DNA of 51,311 bases from Actinacidiphila cocklensis (GTDB lineage: Bacteria; Actinomycetota; Actinomycetes; Streptomycetales; Streptomycetaceae), in NCBI RefSeq assembly GCF_907177275.1, contig NZ_CAJSLV010000079.1, forward strand, positions 1 through 51,311, read 5' to 3'. The position numbers and the translations under genes are program-made. Below, one piece after another: positions 29,720 through 38,593 of this stretch; within the stretch, counting starts at the first letter, position 1; every line of letters starts with the position of its first letter. Under the pieces are notes generated by a model. It had not been told where the DNA came from. It did no database searches and saw only the letters and a list, made by a program, of their open reading frames with translations.

Positions 29720-31636
29720 ATGAGCGCAGCAACCCGGCCCCACACGGGCAGATCCTCCGGATCCCGACTGCGACGCGTCATCGTCGGGACCCTCACCGCC
29801 GCGGCCGCGGCGGTCACCCCCATGCTCGCCGTACCCACGACCGCGCACGCGGCGGGCGAGAGCGTGCAGGTCTACCTCACCACCACCAGCGACGCGGGCG
29901 GCCGCAACGTCGTCAAGGGCCTGGAGCAGCAGGCCCCGCTGGCCTTCGGCTCCGGCACCGGCGGCTCCGGCCAGAACGTGACGGTCGACGAGGGCACCAC
30001 CTACCAGCAGTTCACCGGCGGCGGCGCGTCCTTCACCGACACCGCCGCCTGGCTGATGAACAGCAGCGGCGCCCTGTCGGCGTCCACCCGCAACACCGTC
30101 ATGCAGAAGCTCTTCGACCCGGTGAACGGCATCGGCCTGGGCTTCCTGCGCAACCCGATGGGCGCCTCCGACCTGGCGCGCGGCAACTACACCTACGACG
30201 ACATGCCCGCGGGCCAGACCGACGCGAGCCTGGCGCACTTCTCCATCGCGCACGACCTGGCCGACGTCGTCCCGCTCACCAAGCAGGCCCGGCAGCTCAA
30301 TCCCAGCGTCAAGGTCATGGCCACCCCGTGGACCCCGCCGCCGTGGATGAAGGACAACGACGCCTACAGCCAGGGCTGGCTGGAGTCGCAGTACTACGCC
30401 GCCTACGCGCAGTACTTCGTCAAGTACCTGCAGGCCTACCAGGCGCAGGGCGTCCCGGTGGACTACGTCACCGTGCAGAACGAGCCCACCTGCTGCAGCG
30501 GCTACCCGTCGGCGCAGTGGAACGGCTCGGGCCTGGCGTACTTCACCAAGACCAACCTGCTGCCCGCGCTGCACGCAGCCGGGCTGTCCACCAAGGTCCT
30601 GGCGCTGGACTGGAACTGGGACACCTACGACAGCTACGCGGCCCCCACGGTCACCGACGCCGCGGTGCGCGACGACCCCAACTTCGGCGGGATCGCCTGG
30701 CACGGCTACGGCGGCAGCGTCGGCGAGCAGACCACGATCCACAACCAGTACCCGAGCCTGCCCGCCTTCGACACCGAGCACTCCGGTGGCACCTGGATCG
30801 CCAACCAGCAGAAGGAGGACATGGAGAACCTGATCGACTACACCCGCAACTGGGGCCAGAGCTGGGTCAAGTGGAGCCTGGCGGTCGACCAGAACATGGG
30901 TCCGCACAACGGCGGCTGCGGCACCTGCACGGGCCTGATCACCGTGCACAACGGTGACAGCCGCAGCGGGCAGGTGGACTACACGATCGAGTACTACACG
31001 ATGGGCCAGCTCACCAAGTTCGTGAAGCCCGGCGCGACCCGGATCGCCTCCACCGACAACTCCACCGTCCGCAACGTCGCCTGGCGCAACCCCGACGGCT
31101 CCAAGGCGCTCATCGCCTACAACGAGTCCTCCTCCGCGCAGACCCTGCGGGTCAACTGGGGCAACGAGAACTTCTCCTACTCGCTGCCCGGCGGCGCCTC
31201 GGCCACCTTCACCTGGGCCGGCACGCCCGGCACCGGCGGGAACACCGGCGGCCACACCGGCACCATCACCGGTTACGGCGGCAAGTGCGTCGACGTCGCC
31301 GGCGGCTCGTCCACCAACGGCGCCGCCGTGCAGCTCTACGACTGCAACGGCAGCACCGCCCAGTCCTGGACCGCCACCGGCAGCACCCTCCAGGCGCTCG
31401 GCAAGTGCATGGACGTCGCGGCCGCCGGCACCGCCAACGGCACCCAGGTCCAGCTCTACGACTGCAACGGCACCGGTTCGCAGGTGTGGACCAGAGGGGC
31501 CGGCAACACCCTGGTCAACCCGCAGTCCGGCAGATGCCTGGACGCGACGGGACCCAGCTCGGCCAACGGCACCCGGCTGCAGATATGGGACTGCACCGGC
31601 GCGGCCAACCAGCAGTGGAACGCGCCCGCCGCGTGA
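29720..31636 (+). CDS. Secreted GH30 glycosidase with C-terminal CBM13
   Basis: 638 residues from ATG 29720. A Sec signal peptide ends near AHA (about residue 46). The GH30 barrel shows FTGGGASFTDTAAWL, TPWTPPPWMKDN, the acid/base E255 in TVQNEPTCC, and the nucleophile E353 in FDTEHSGG. A short Gly/Thr linker leads to a ricin-type CBM13 with three QxW-type repeats (SAQSW/SQVW/NQQW class). GH30 enzymes of this type cut beta-1,6-glucan (fungal wall) or glucosylceramide-like bonds; the neighbours favour beta-glucan. Its regulation is read from the promoter shared with GH16. Confidence 0.92.
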   Translation: MSAATRPHTGRSSGSRLRRVIVGTLTAAAAAVTPMLAVPTTAHAAGESVQVYLTTTSDAGGRNVVKGLEQQAPLAFGSGTGGSGQNVTVDEGTTYQQFTGGGASFTDTAAWLMNSSGALSASTRNTVMQKLFDPVNGIGLGFLRNPMGASDLARGNYTYDDMPAGQTDASLAHFSIAHDLADVVPLTKQARQLNPSVKVMATPWTPPPWMKDNDAYSQGWLESQYYAAYAQYFVKYLQAYQAQGVPVDYVTVQNEPTCCSGYPSAQWNGSGLAYFTKTNLLPALHAAGLSTKVLALDWNWDTYDSYAAPTVTDAAVRDDPNFGGIAWHGYGGSVGEQTTIHNQYPSLPAFDTEHSGGTWIANQQKEDMENLIDYTRNWGQSWVKWSLAVDQNMGPHNGGCGTCTGLITVHNGDSRSGQVDYTIEYYTMGQLTKFVKPGATRIASTDNSTVRNVAWRNPDGSKALIAYNESSSAQTLRVNWGNENFSYSLPGGASATFTWAGTPGTGGNTGGHTGTITGYGGKCVDVAGGSSTNGAAVQLYDCNGSTAQSWTATGSTLQALGKCMDVAAAGTANGTQVQLYDCNGTGSQVWTRGAGNTLVNPQSGRCLDATGPSSANGTRLQIWDCTGAANQQWNAPAA

Positions 31637-31708
31637 TCCGCTGACCCCGTGAACGACCGGTCCGCGGACCTCTCACCGCGCCCGGTCTCGCCGAAGGAAG
31701 AGAAAAAG

Positions 31709-31748
31709 GGACCGCCGGACCCGCGCAGCCAGCGCGGGCCGGCGGTCC
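31709..31748. terminator. Hairpin terminator after GH30
   Basis: GGACCGCCGG, a bulged A, CCCGCGC, a 5-nt loop, then GCGCGGG and CCGGCGGTCC: a 17-bp stem with one bulge. An A-rich run precedes it, giving a U-tract on the minus strand. Confidence 0.7.
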
Positions 31749-31929
31749 GGCACGCCCGGGCCCGGCATGTCGCGATCACTCGTCCGGGTCAACTGCCCAC
31801 CGGGACGTCGGCAGCTGTTTGTCAGACGTTGACCCAGGTGGCCGTGTGCGAGGGGGATCCGGTGGCCGCAGCCGCCTAACCTGGGCTGGAGCGTCCACCC
31901 GCCGTGCCCCCACGCGACGAGGAGTCCCC

Positions 31930-32907
31930 GTGTCCATCGCCCGCAATGAGGGTCCCGGATGGCAGCGCGCTTCCGTCCGGTCGATGGCGGTGCTGCTGCC
32001 GGTGGCCGCCGTCGCGCTGCTGGTGACCAGCAAGTGGGCGATGATCGACTCCAGCGCGGGTCAACTGGGCTCGGCGGACGTCGAGTGGCTGGTGGTCGCC
32101 TGCCTCGCCGCCTTCATGACCTGGGTCTGCTCGGCCACCGCCCAGCAGGGCGCGGTCGTCGAACGCCTCCCGCCGGGGCTGCTGCTGGCCGCCCAGTTCG
32201 CCGCCTCCGCGGCCAACCACGTCCTTCCCGCGGGCGTCGGCGGCAACGCCGTCAACCTGCGGTTCCTGGTGCGCAGGGGGCTGAGCCCGACCCGTTCGGT
32301 GGCGGCGCTCGCGGTACGGGCCTGCGCCGCGGTCATCGGCCGGGTCGCGCTGCTGCTCGCGGTGCTCGTGCTCTTCCCCGGCGCCCTGCACCTGCACCGG
32401 GTCACCGGCGGCGGCCCCGGGGTCCCCGACCATCCGCTGGTGATCGCCGGCGTGGCGGTGGCGATCGTGGCGGGCGGCGTGGTGCTGATCCGGTGCGCCC
32501 GCCGGCTGCGCGACCGGCTGCGGGACTTCCTCGCCTCGGTCGTGCGCGACGTCCGCGTGCTGCACGGCAACCGGGCCAGGGTGGCGGCGCTGTGGGGAGG
32601 CTCGCTGGCCTTCCCTGCCATGCACGCGGCCGTACTGGTCTCGGTGGTGCGCGCGGTGCACGCCCCGGTGCCGGTGAGCGGGGTGGTGGTGGCGTACCTG
32701 TTCGCCAGCACCGCGGCCGGCTGGCTGCCGACGCCGGCCGGTCTCGGCTCGCTCGACGCGGCGCTCGGCCTCGCCCTGGTCACCGCGGGCGCCTCCGCGG
32801 TCGCCGCCACCTCCGCCGTCCTCGGCTACCGGCTGGTCACGGCCTGGCTGCCGCTGGTGCCAGGGGTTCTGGTGCTGGCGGTACTGGTGCGACGGCGGCA
32901 ACTCTGA
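31930..32907 (+). CDS. YbhN/LPG synthase-type multi-pass membrane protein
   Basis: 325 residues from GTG 31930, chosen for GAGGAG 6 nt upstream. It has seven or eight membrane helices with AANHVLPAGVGGNAVNLRFL and the C-terminal GWLPTPAGLGSLDAALGLAL, the signature of the lysylphosphatidylglycerol synthase TM-region family (UPF0104, YbhN). Such proteins resemble the flippase domain of MprF. It is placed between GH30 and GH16 but has its own start region. Its role next to hydrolases is unclear. Confidence 0.87.
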   Translation: MSIARNEGPGWQRASVRSMAVLLPVAAVALLVTSKWAMIDSSAGQLGSADVEWLVVACLAAFMTWVCSATAQQGAVVERLPPGLLLAAQFAASAANHVLPAGVGGNAVNLRFLVRRGLSPTRSVAALAVRACAAVIGRVALLLAVLVLFPGALHLHRVTGGGPGVPDHPLVIAGVAVAIVAGGVVLIRCARRLRDRLRDFLASVVRDVRVLHGNRARVAALWGGSLAFPAMHAAVLVSVVRAVHAPVPVSGVVVAYLFASTAAGWLPTPAGLGSLDAALGLALVTAGASAVAATSAVLGYRLVTAWLPLVPGVLVLAVLVRRRQL

Positions 32908-32950
32908 GCGGTCCGCGGGAAGTTCTTGGTACAGACCTTTGCCGGAAGTA

Positions 32951-33001
32951 TTGACGGCACTTCTCTCCGCCATTTAAATCACGTCCTGAACTAAGACGTG
33001 A
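32951..33001 (+). promoter_or_regulatory. GH16-GH18 promoter with overlapping operator
   Basis: TTGACG (32951-32956), 17 bp, TTAAAT (32974-32979), then TCACGTC (32979-32985), 9 bp, GACGTGA (32995-33001), a perfect 7-bp inverted repeat. It is the same -35, spacing, -10 and operator position as in front of GH30. Confidence 0.78.
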
Positions 33002-33124
33002 GCGAAGTCCGCCCCCGGTACGGGTGATCCGCCGGGGGTGCACTCCGGCTCGCCGTCTGTCAGGAGCATGACCTCCCCGTGTGCTCCGGTCCGTGTTTCC
33101 GCCGCCCCTACCGAGGAGCCCGGC

Positions 33125-34402
33125 ATGTCGGCATCACCCCCCACCCGACGGTTCAGACGGATACGCCCCCTGCCGCTGCTGGCCGCAGCCGCCCTGCTGG
33201 TCGGCGGACTGCTGCAGCAGGCCGGGTCGCCCGCGCGGGCCGCCGCCGAGCCCGCGGTGGCACCCGCGGCCGCGACCGCGACCTTCACCGACGACTTCAA
33301 CGGCCCCGCGGGCAGCGCGGTCGACGGCTCCAAATGGGGCTACGAAACCGGTGACAACGTCAACAACCACGAGCGCGAGTACTACACCAGCGGCACCCAC
33401 AACGCCGCGCTCGACGGGCAGGGCGACCTGGTCATCACCGCCCGCAAGGAGAACCCGGCCAACTACCAGTGCTGGTACGGCACCTGCCAGTACACCTCGG
33501 CCCGGCTGTCCACCCCGCAGAAGTTCAGCCAGGCCTACGGCCACTTCGAGACCCGCATGAAGCTGCCGCGCGGGCAGGGCATGTGGCCCGCCTTCTGGAT
33601 GCTCGGCGGCGGCAACTGGCCGACCGACGGCGAGATCGACATCATGGAGAACGTCGGCTTCGAGCCCGGCAGCGTGCACGGCACCATCCACGGCCCCGGC
33701 TACTCCGGCGCCAACGGCATCGGCGCCGGGTACACGCTCCCGGGCGGCCAGAGCTTCTCCGACGCCTTCCACACCTTCGCGGTCGACTGGGCGCCGAACT
33801 CGATCAAGTGGTCCGTCGACGGCAACGTCTACGAGACCCGCACCCCCGCCGACCTGGGCGGCAACCGCTGGGTCTACGACCACCCCTTCTACCTGATCAT
33901 GAACCTCGCGGTCGGCGGCTACTGGCCCGGCGACCCCGACGGCAGCACCACCTTCCCGCAGCAACTGGTGGTCGACTACGTGCACGTGACCACCTCCGAC
34001 ACCTCCGGCGGCGGCACCGGCGGCCACGCCATCACCGGCATCGGCGGCAAGTGCGTCGACGTCGCGGGTGCGAGCAGTGCCAACGGCGCCGCCGTGCAGC
34101 TCTACGACTGCAACGGCACCTCGGCGCAGTCCTGGACGGTCGGCTCCGACGGGACCATCAGGGCGCTGGGCAAGTGCATGGACGTCACCGCCGCGGGCAC
34201 CGCGGACGGCACCCCGGTCCAGCTCTACGACTGCAACGGCACCGCCGCCCAGAAGTGGACCGTCACCGCCGCCCACGACATCGTCAACCCCGCCGCGAAC
34301 AAGTGCCTCGACGCCACCGGCAACAGCTCCGCCAACGGCACCCGGCTGCAGATATGGACCTGCGGCGGCACGGCCAACCAGAAGTGGACGGTGACCGGCT
34401 GA
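33125..34402 (+). CDS. Secreted GH16 beta-glucanase with C-terminal CBM13
   Basis: 425 residues from ATG 33125 (GAGGAG upstream). The signal peptide ends near ARAAA (about residue 40). The GH16 jelly roll shows the catalytic EIDIMEN with nucleophile E170, D172 and acid/base E175, preceded by MWPAFWMLGGGNWPTDG. The M after EIDI (E-x-D-x-x-E) is typical of laminarinase-type beta-1,3-glucanases. A CBM13 domain follows (CVDVAG, SSANGAAVQLYDCNG). Its stop overlaps the GH18 start (TGATG), so the two are translationally coupled. Confidence 0.93.
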   Translation: MSASPPTRRFRRIRPLPLLAAAALLVGGLLQQAGSPARAAAEPAVAPAAATATFTDDFNGPAGSAVDGSKWGYETGDNVNNHEREYYTSGTHNAALDGQGDLVITARKENPANYQCWYGTCQYTSARLSTPQKFSQAYGHFETRMKLPRGQGMWPAFWMLGGGNWPTDGEIDIMENVGFEPGSVHGTIHGPGYSGANGIGAGYTLPGGQSFSDAFHTFAVDWAPNSIKWSVDGNVYETRTPADLGGNRWVYDHPFYLIMNLAVGGYWPGDPDGSTTFPQQLVVDYVHVTTSDTSGGGTGGHAITGIGGKCVDVAGASSANGAAVQLYDCNGTSAQSWTVGSDGTIRALGKCMDVTAAGTADGTPVQLYDCNGTAAQKWTVTAAHDIVNPAANKCLDATGNSSANGTRLQIWTCGGTANQKWTVTG

Positions 34403-34610
34403 TGAGAAGACAACACGCCGTCCTGCTCGCCACCGCCCTGGCGGCCGGCACTCTGGGCACCTTCGGCATCACCCAGGCCGCGGGCGCCGACCCCGCAGGC
34501 GCGATCACCGGCTACGGCGGCAAGTGCGTCGACGTCGCCGCCGCCAGCAGTGCCAACGGCGCCGCCGTGCAGCTCTACGACTGCAACGGCACCTCGGCGC
34601 AGTCCTGGAC
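34043..34610 (+). repeat. Near-identical CBM13 coding repeats in GH16 and GH18
   Basis: The stretches from 34043 and from 34516 (473 bp apart) are nearly identical; 34073-34137 and 34546-34610 match at all 65 bases. The copies code the same CBM13 residues in their own frames. A shorter 39-bp identical run occurs in GH30 (31314-31352). Confidence 0.9.
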
Positions 34611-35784
34611 CGTCAGCTCCGACGGGACGCTGCGGGCGCTGGGCAAGTGCATGGACGTCACCGCCGCGGGCACCGCCAACGGCACGCAGATCCAGCTCTA
34701 CGACTGCAACGGCACCGCCGCCCAGAAGTGGACCCGCAGCGGCGGGGAACTGGTCAACGCCGGCTCCGGCCGCTGCCTCGACGCGACGGGTCCCAGCTCC
34801 GCCAACGGCACCCGGCTGCAGATCTGGGACTGCGCGGGCAGCGCCAACCAGACCTGGACGCTGCCCACCGGCACCGGCACACCCCCGACCGACCCGCCGC
34901 CCGCGAACGGCGTGCAGGCCGTGGCGCCGTACCTCTACAACGGCTGGGGCAACCCGCCCGACCCGACCACGATCATGAACGCCACCGGCGTGAAGTGGTT
35001 CACCCTCGCCTTCGTGCTCAGCAACGGCACCTGCAACCCGCAGTGGGACGGCGGGCGCGCGCTGACCGGCGGCGTCGACCAGTCCACCATCAACAAGATC
35101 AGGGCGGCCGGCGGCGACGTCATCCCGTCCTTCGGCGGCTACAGCGGCAACAAGCTGGAGCAGTCCTGCACCAGCGCGAGCGCGCTGGCCGGGGCGTACC
35201 AGAAGGTGATCAGCGCCTACGGGCTGCGGGCCATCGACATCGACATCGAGGCCGACGCCTACAGCGACGGCACCGTCCAGCAGCGCACCGTCGACGCACT
35301 CAAGACCGTCAAGGCCAACAACCCCGGCCTCGCGGTCTACGTCACCATCGGCACCGGGCAGAGCGGCCCGGACACCGGCCTGATCAACAAGGCGGCCGCC
35401 TCGGGCCTGACGGTCGACAGCTGGACGATCATGCCGTTCGACTTCGGCGGCGCCGGCCAGAACATGGGCACCCTCACCACCAGGGCCGCCGACGGCCTGA
35501 AGAACGCGGTGAAGAACGCCTACGGCTACACCGACGACCAGGCCTACCGGCACAGCGGCATCTCCTCGATGAACGGCATCACCGACAACAGCGAGACCGT
35601 CACCGTGGCCGACTTCCGCACCATCCTGGCCTACGCGCAGAGCCACCACCTGGCCCGGCTGACCTTCTGGTCCGCCAACCGGGACCGGCCCTGCAACGGC
35701 GCCTACCCCAACGACGACACCTGCTCGGGCGTCTCGCAGCAGGCCTGGGACTTCACCCGCACCTTCGCGCAGTACGGCGGATGA
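34402..35784 (+). CDS. Secreted CBM13-GH18 chitinase-like protein
   Basis: 460 residues; ATG 34402 shares its A with the GH16 stop. The signal peptide ends near AAGA (about residue 30). An N-terminal CBM13 with three repeats is joined by a Pro/Thr linker to a GH18 barrel: VKWFTLAFVLSNGTC, VIPSFGGYSG, and IDIDIEAD with D279, D281 and catalytic E283 (DxDxE), then WTIMPFDFGGAGQNMG and LTFWSANRDRPC. This is the compact bacterial GH18 subgroup that includes chitinases and chitin-binding relatives. With GH30 and GH16 it completes a fungal-cell-wall-degrading set. Confidence 0.92.
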   Translation: MRRQHAVLLATALAAGTLGTFGITQAAGADPAGAITGYGGKCVDVAAASSANGAAVQLYDCNGTSAQSWTVSSDGTLRALGKCMDVTAAGTANGTQIQLYDCNGTAAQKWTRSGGELVNAGSGRCLDATGPSSANGTRLQIWDCAGSANQTWTLPTGTGTPPTDPPPANGVQAVAPYLYNGWGNPPDPTTIMNATGVKWFTLAFVLSNGTCNPQWDGGRALTGGVDQSTINKIRAAGGDVIPSFGGYSGNKLEQSCTSASALAGAYQKVISAYGLRAIDIDIEADAYSDGTVQQRTVDALKTVKANNPGLAVYVTIGTGQSGPDTGLINKAAASGLTVDSWTIMPFDFGGAGQNMGTLTTRAADGLKNAVKNAYGYTDDQAYRHSGISSMNGITDNSETVTVADFRTILAYAQSHHLARLTFWSANRDRPCNGAYPNDDTCSGVSQQAWDFTRTFAQYGG

Positions 35785-35821
35785 CACCCCGGTGAGAGCA
35801 CTCCGCCCCCCGGCCGTGTAG

Positions 35822-35846
35822 GCATGGTTCCCGCGATGCACCATGC
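35822..35846. promoter_or_regulatory. Inverted repeat before response regulator gene
   Basis: GCATGGT (35822-35828), 11 bp, ACCATGC (35840-35846), 33 bp before the response regulator start. Possibly an autoregulatory site. Confidence 0.4.
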
Positions 35847-35878
35847 GCGAGCGGCCGGGGAGCGGAGGCACACAGGAC

Positions 35879-36613
35879 ATGACGGGCACCACAGGCAGTA
35901 CGGGGCCTGGCGGCGGTGACGCGCGCGGGCGGGTCCTGGTGGTCGACGACGACGCCGCCATCCGCCGCTCGCTCGGCCGCGCCCTGCGGCTGCGCGGCTT
36001 CACCGTCGGCGAGGCGGACGGCGGCGCCGCCGCCCTGGAGCAACTCGCCGCCGCCGCGCCCGACGTGCTGGTCCTCGACGTCTCGATGCCCGGCATCGAC
36101 GGCATCGAGGTCTGCCGCACCCTGCGCGCCACCGGCAGCGACCTGCCGGTGCTGGTGCTCTCCGCCCTCGACGAGGTCGCCGACCGCGTCGCGGGGCTCC
36201 AGGCCGGCGCCGACGACTACCTGGTCAAACCTTTCGCGCTGGAAGAGCTGGTGCTGCGGCTGAACGCCCTGCTGCGCCGCCGCCCGCCCCGCCCCGACGA
36301 CCAGGTGCGCGCCTGCGGACTGGTCCTCGACCCGGCCGCCAGGACCGCCACCCGCGACGGCGACCCGCTCGACCTGACGCGGCGCGAGTTCGAGCTGCTG
36401 GAGACGCTGGCCCGCAACGCCGGCATCGTGCTGACCCGCGACCAGCTGCTCGACCGGGTGTGGGGCTACGACTTCGAGGTGCGCACCGACGCCGTCGACA
36501 CCTTCGTCAGCTACCTGCGGCGCAAACTGGAGGCCGGCGGGCGCCCCCGCATCCTGCACACGGTCCGCGGCGTCGGCTTCGTCCTGCGCCCCGGCGACGG
36601 GAGCGGCACATGA
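35879..36613 (+). CDS. OmpR-family response regulator
   Basis: 244 residues from ATG 35879. The receiver domain shows VLVVDDDAAIRRSLGRAL, phospho-acceptor D67 in VLVLDVSMPGIDG, and the conserved Lys in DYLVKPFALEEL. The winged-helix output domain reads DLTRREFELLETLARN and VWGYDFEVRTDAVDTFVSYL. The stop overlaps the histidine kinase start by ATGA, so they form one system. Target genes are unknown; the secreted protein and lipoprotein downstream are likely part of it. Confidence 0.94.
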   Translation: MTGTTGSTGPGGGDARGRVLVVDDDAAIRRSLGRALRLRGFTVGEADGGAAALEQLAAAAPDVLVLDVSMPGIDGIEVCRTLRATGSDLPVLVLSALDEVADRVAGLQAGADDYLVKPFALEELVLRLNALLRRRPPRPDDQVRACGLVLDPAARTATRDGDPLDLTRREFELLETLARNAGIVLTRDQLLDRVWGYDFEVRTDAVDTFVSYLRRKLEAGGRPRILHTVRGVGFVLRPGDGSGT

Positions 36614-38091
36614 GACTGTCCACCCGTATCGCGCTGGCCGTCGCGGTCGTCGTCCCGCTGCTCGTCGTCGGCTCCGGCTGGATCATGGTCAGGCTCGTCG
36701 GCCGTGACGTGCACGCCGCCGGCGACGCCCATCTGCGCGAACGCGCCGCCGCGGTACGCCCGGAGGCCCTCAGCCTGCTGCGTGCCATGGCCAACGACCG
36801 CCCGGCCAGTGTCGAACAGGCCAGGCAGCGCAAGCTGTTCACCGCCGCGCTGGACGTCGGCATCCGGGTGGCAGGGCCGGACGGCACGGTCACCGGCGGC
36901 CCGCAGCCCGCATCCTCCGTCACCCTGCCCGCCGCGCGGGACGCCGCCCGCCCGGTCACCGTGGCGGCCGGCGCGCAGAGCTGGCGGGTGCTCGCCGTGC
37001 CGCTCACCGCGGTCCGGCCCGCCGCGAGCGGCACCCTGTGGCTGTTCTCCACCGACGCCGCGGGCCAGCGGCAGATCGCGCAGGTACGCCGCCGGGTGCT
37101 CACCGTGGCCCTGCTGACCGCACCGGTCGCGGGACTCGCCGCCTGGCTCGCCGCCGTACGCCTGGCCCGCCCGCTGCTCGCGCTCCGCCGCCGGGCCGCC
37201 GGCATCGACCCGCGGAGCAGCGCCGCCCGGCTCGACCACAGCCGCACCGGCGTGCCCGAGGTCGACGACCTGGCCCGCACCCTGCAGACCGTGCTGGCCC
37301 GCTACGACGAGCAGGCCGCCCGCACCGCCGAGGCCCTGGCCACCGCGCGCTCCTTCTCCGCCGCCGCCTCGCACGAGCTGCGCACCCCGCTGATGAGCAT
37401 GCGGATCAACCTCGACGTGCTCGACGGCGACCCCGCACCGGAAGGCGCGGAACGCGCCGAGGTCGTCGCCGACCTGAGGGCCGGCCACGAACGGCTGCTC
37501 GGCCTGCTGGTCATGCTGCGCACCCTCGCCCAGGGCGACCTGGTCGAGGCGGACGCCTTCGTGCCGGTCGACCTCGCAGACCTGCTCGACTCCGCGGTAC
37601 GCGACCTGCGCCGCGACCACCCCGCGGCCCGTGTCGCGGTGCGGACCGCCGGACCCTGCGTCGTCCGCGGCTGGCCGCAGGGCCTGCGCTCGGCCGTGGA
37701 CAACCTGCTCACCAACGCCGTCGTGCACGGATCCGGCGCGGTCGAGGCGGAGCTGCGGCCCACCGCCGACGGCGCCGCGGTACGGCTGACCGTCGGCGAC
37801 CACGGCCCAGGAGTGCCGCCCGAGGCCAGGCACGCGGTCTTCACCCGCTTCCGACGCCGCTCCGGCAGCCCCGGATCGGGCCTCGGCCTGGCCCTGGCCG
37901 GCCAGCAGGCCGCCCTGCACAGCGGCACCGTCACCGTCACCGGCCGCCCCGACGGCGCGGCAGGCGCCTGGTTCGTCCTCGACATCCCGCACATGGCCCA
38001 AGGCCCCGCCCTGCCACGGCAACGCGACTGGCTCACCGCGGAGCCGCCGCCTCCCGACGCCCCACAAGGTTTCCACAAAGACCGCTCCTAG
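36610..38091 (+). CDS. Sensor histidine kinase
   Basis: 493 residues. Two membrane helices (about 7-27 and 160-180) flank an extracytoplasmic sensor of about 130 residues. A HAMP-like region leads to the HisKA domain with the phospho-accepting H255 in AASHELRTPLMSM. The ATPase domain has DNLLTNAVVHG (N box), VGDHGPGVPPEARHAVF (G1) and GSGLGLALAGQQ (G2). It phosphorylates the response regulator encoded just upstream. The stimulus is unknown. Confidence 0.93.
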   Translation: MRLSTRIALAVAVVVPLLVVGSGWIMVRLVGRDVHAAGDAHLRERAAAVRPEALSLLRAMANDRPASVEQARQRKLFTAALDVGIRVAGPDGTVTGGPQPASSVTLPAARDAARPVTVAAGAQSWRVLAVPLTAVRPAASGTLWLFSTDAAGQRQIAQVRRRVLTVALLTAPVAGLAAWLAAVRLARPLLALRRRAAGIDPRSSAARLDHSRTGVPEVDDLARTLQTVLARYDEQAARTAEALATARSFSAAASHELRTPLMSMRINLDVLDGDPAPEGAERAEVVADLRAGHERLLGLLVMLRTLAQGDLVEADAFVPVDLADLLDSAVRDLRRDHPAARVAVRTAGPCVVRGWPQGLRSAVDNLLTNAVVHGSGAVEAELRPTADGAAVRLTVGDHGPGVPPEARHAVFTRFRRRSGSPGSGLGLALAGQQAALHSGTVTVTGRPDGAAGAWFVLDIPHMAQGPALPRQRDWLTAEPPPPDAPQGFHKDRS

Positions 38092-38146
38092 CCTCCCGGC
38101 GAAACGGCACCGGCAGCAGCAGGTGCCGCCACCGAGGAGGTCAGCC

Positions 38147-38593
38147 ATGCCCACCACCCGTACCGCGATCGCCGTCACCGCGGCGGCCGCGGCCCTGCTC
38201 GCCGCGGCCGGGACGGCCGCCGCCGACACCACCGCCCCCACGCCCTCCGCCTCCGCACCGGCCGCGGGCAAGGCGCCCACCGGGGACGGCGCCCGCGCGC
38301 TGTGCAAGCGGCTGCCGTCCGTCGACGCGCACATCGACCGCGCACTGGCCCGGCTGAACGGCCCGGTCACCGAACGCGGCTCCATCGCCCGGCTGCAGAA
38401 GCGGATCGACAACGCCGACGCCAAGGGCGACACGGCCGTCTCCACCTTCCTCAAGGACCGGCTGGCCTTCCGCCAGTCGCTGCTGCCCAGCCTCAACAAG
38501 CGCTCCACCGACCTGGACGCCGTCCGCACCTGGTGCGGCACCCAGCACTTCCCGGCGAAGGTCGCGAAGTCGGCGAAGGGCAGCGGGAAATGA
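38147..38593 (+). CDS. Secreted protein of unknown function
   Basis: 148 residues from ATG 38147, with GAGGAGG 6 nt upstream. The signal peptide (AIAVTAAAAALLAAAGTAAA) is cleaved near residue 27. A Pro/Ser/Ala linker precedes a helical domain with two Cys (ALCKRLP and RTWCGTQHF) that could form a disulfide, and a basic helix RGSIARLQKRIDNADAKGD. It starts 55 bp after the kinase stop and overlaps the lipoprotein start. It might be sensed by, or modify, the kinase. Confidence 0.75.
   Translation: MPTTRTAIAVTAAAAALLAAAGTAAADTTAPTPSASAPAAGKAPTGDGARALCKRLPSVDAHIDRALARLNGPVTERGSIARLQKRIDNADAKGDTAVSTFLKDRLAFRQSLLPSLNKRSTDLDAVRTWCGTQHFPAKVAKSAKGSGK

Noticed and set aside
29603..31255. Minus-strand open frame across GH30
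   Set aside because: It is antisense to a gene with clear catalytic residues and signal peptide.
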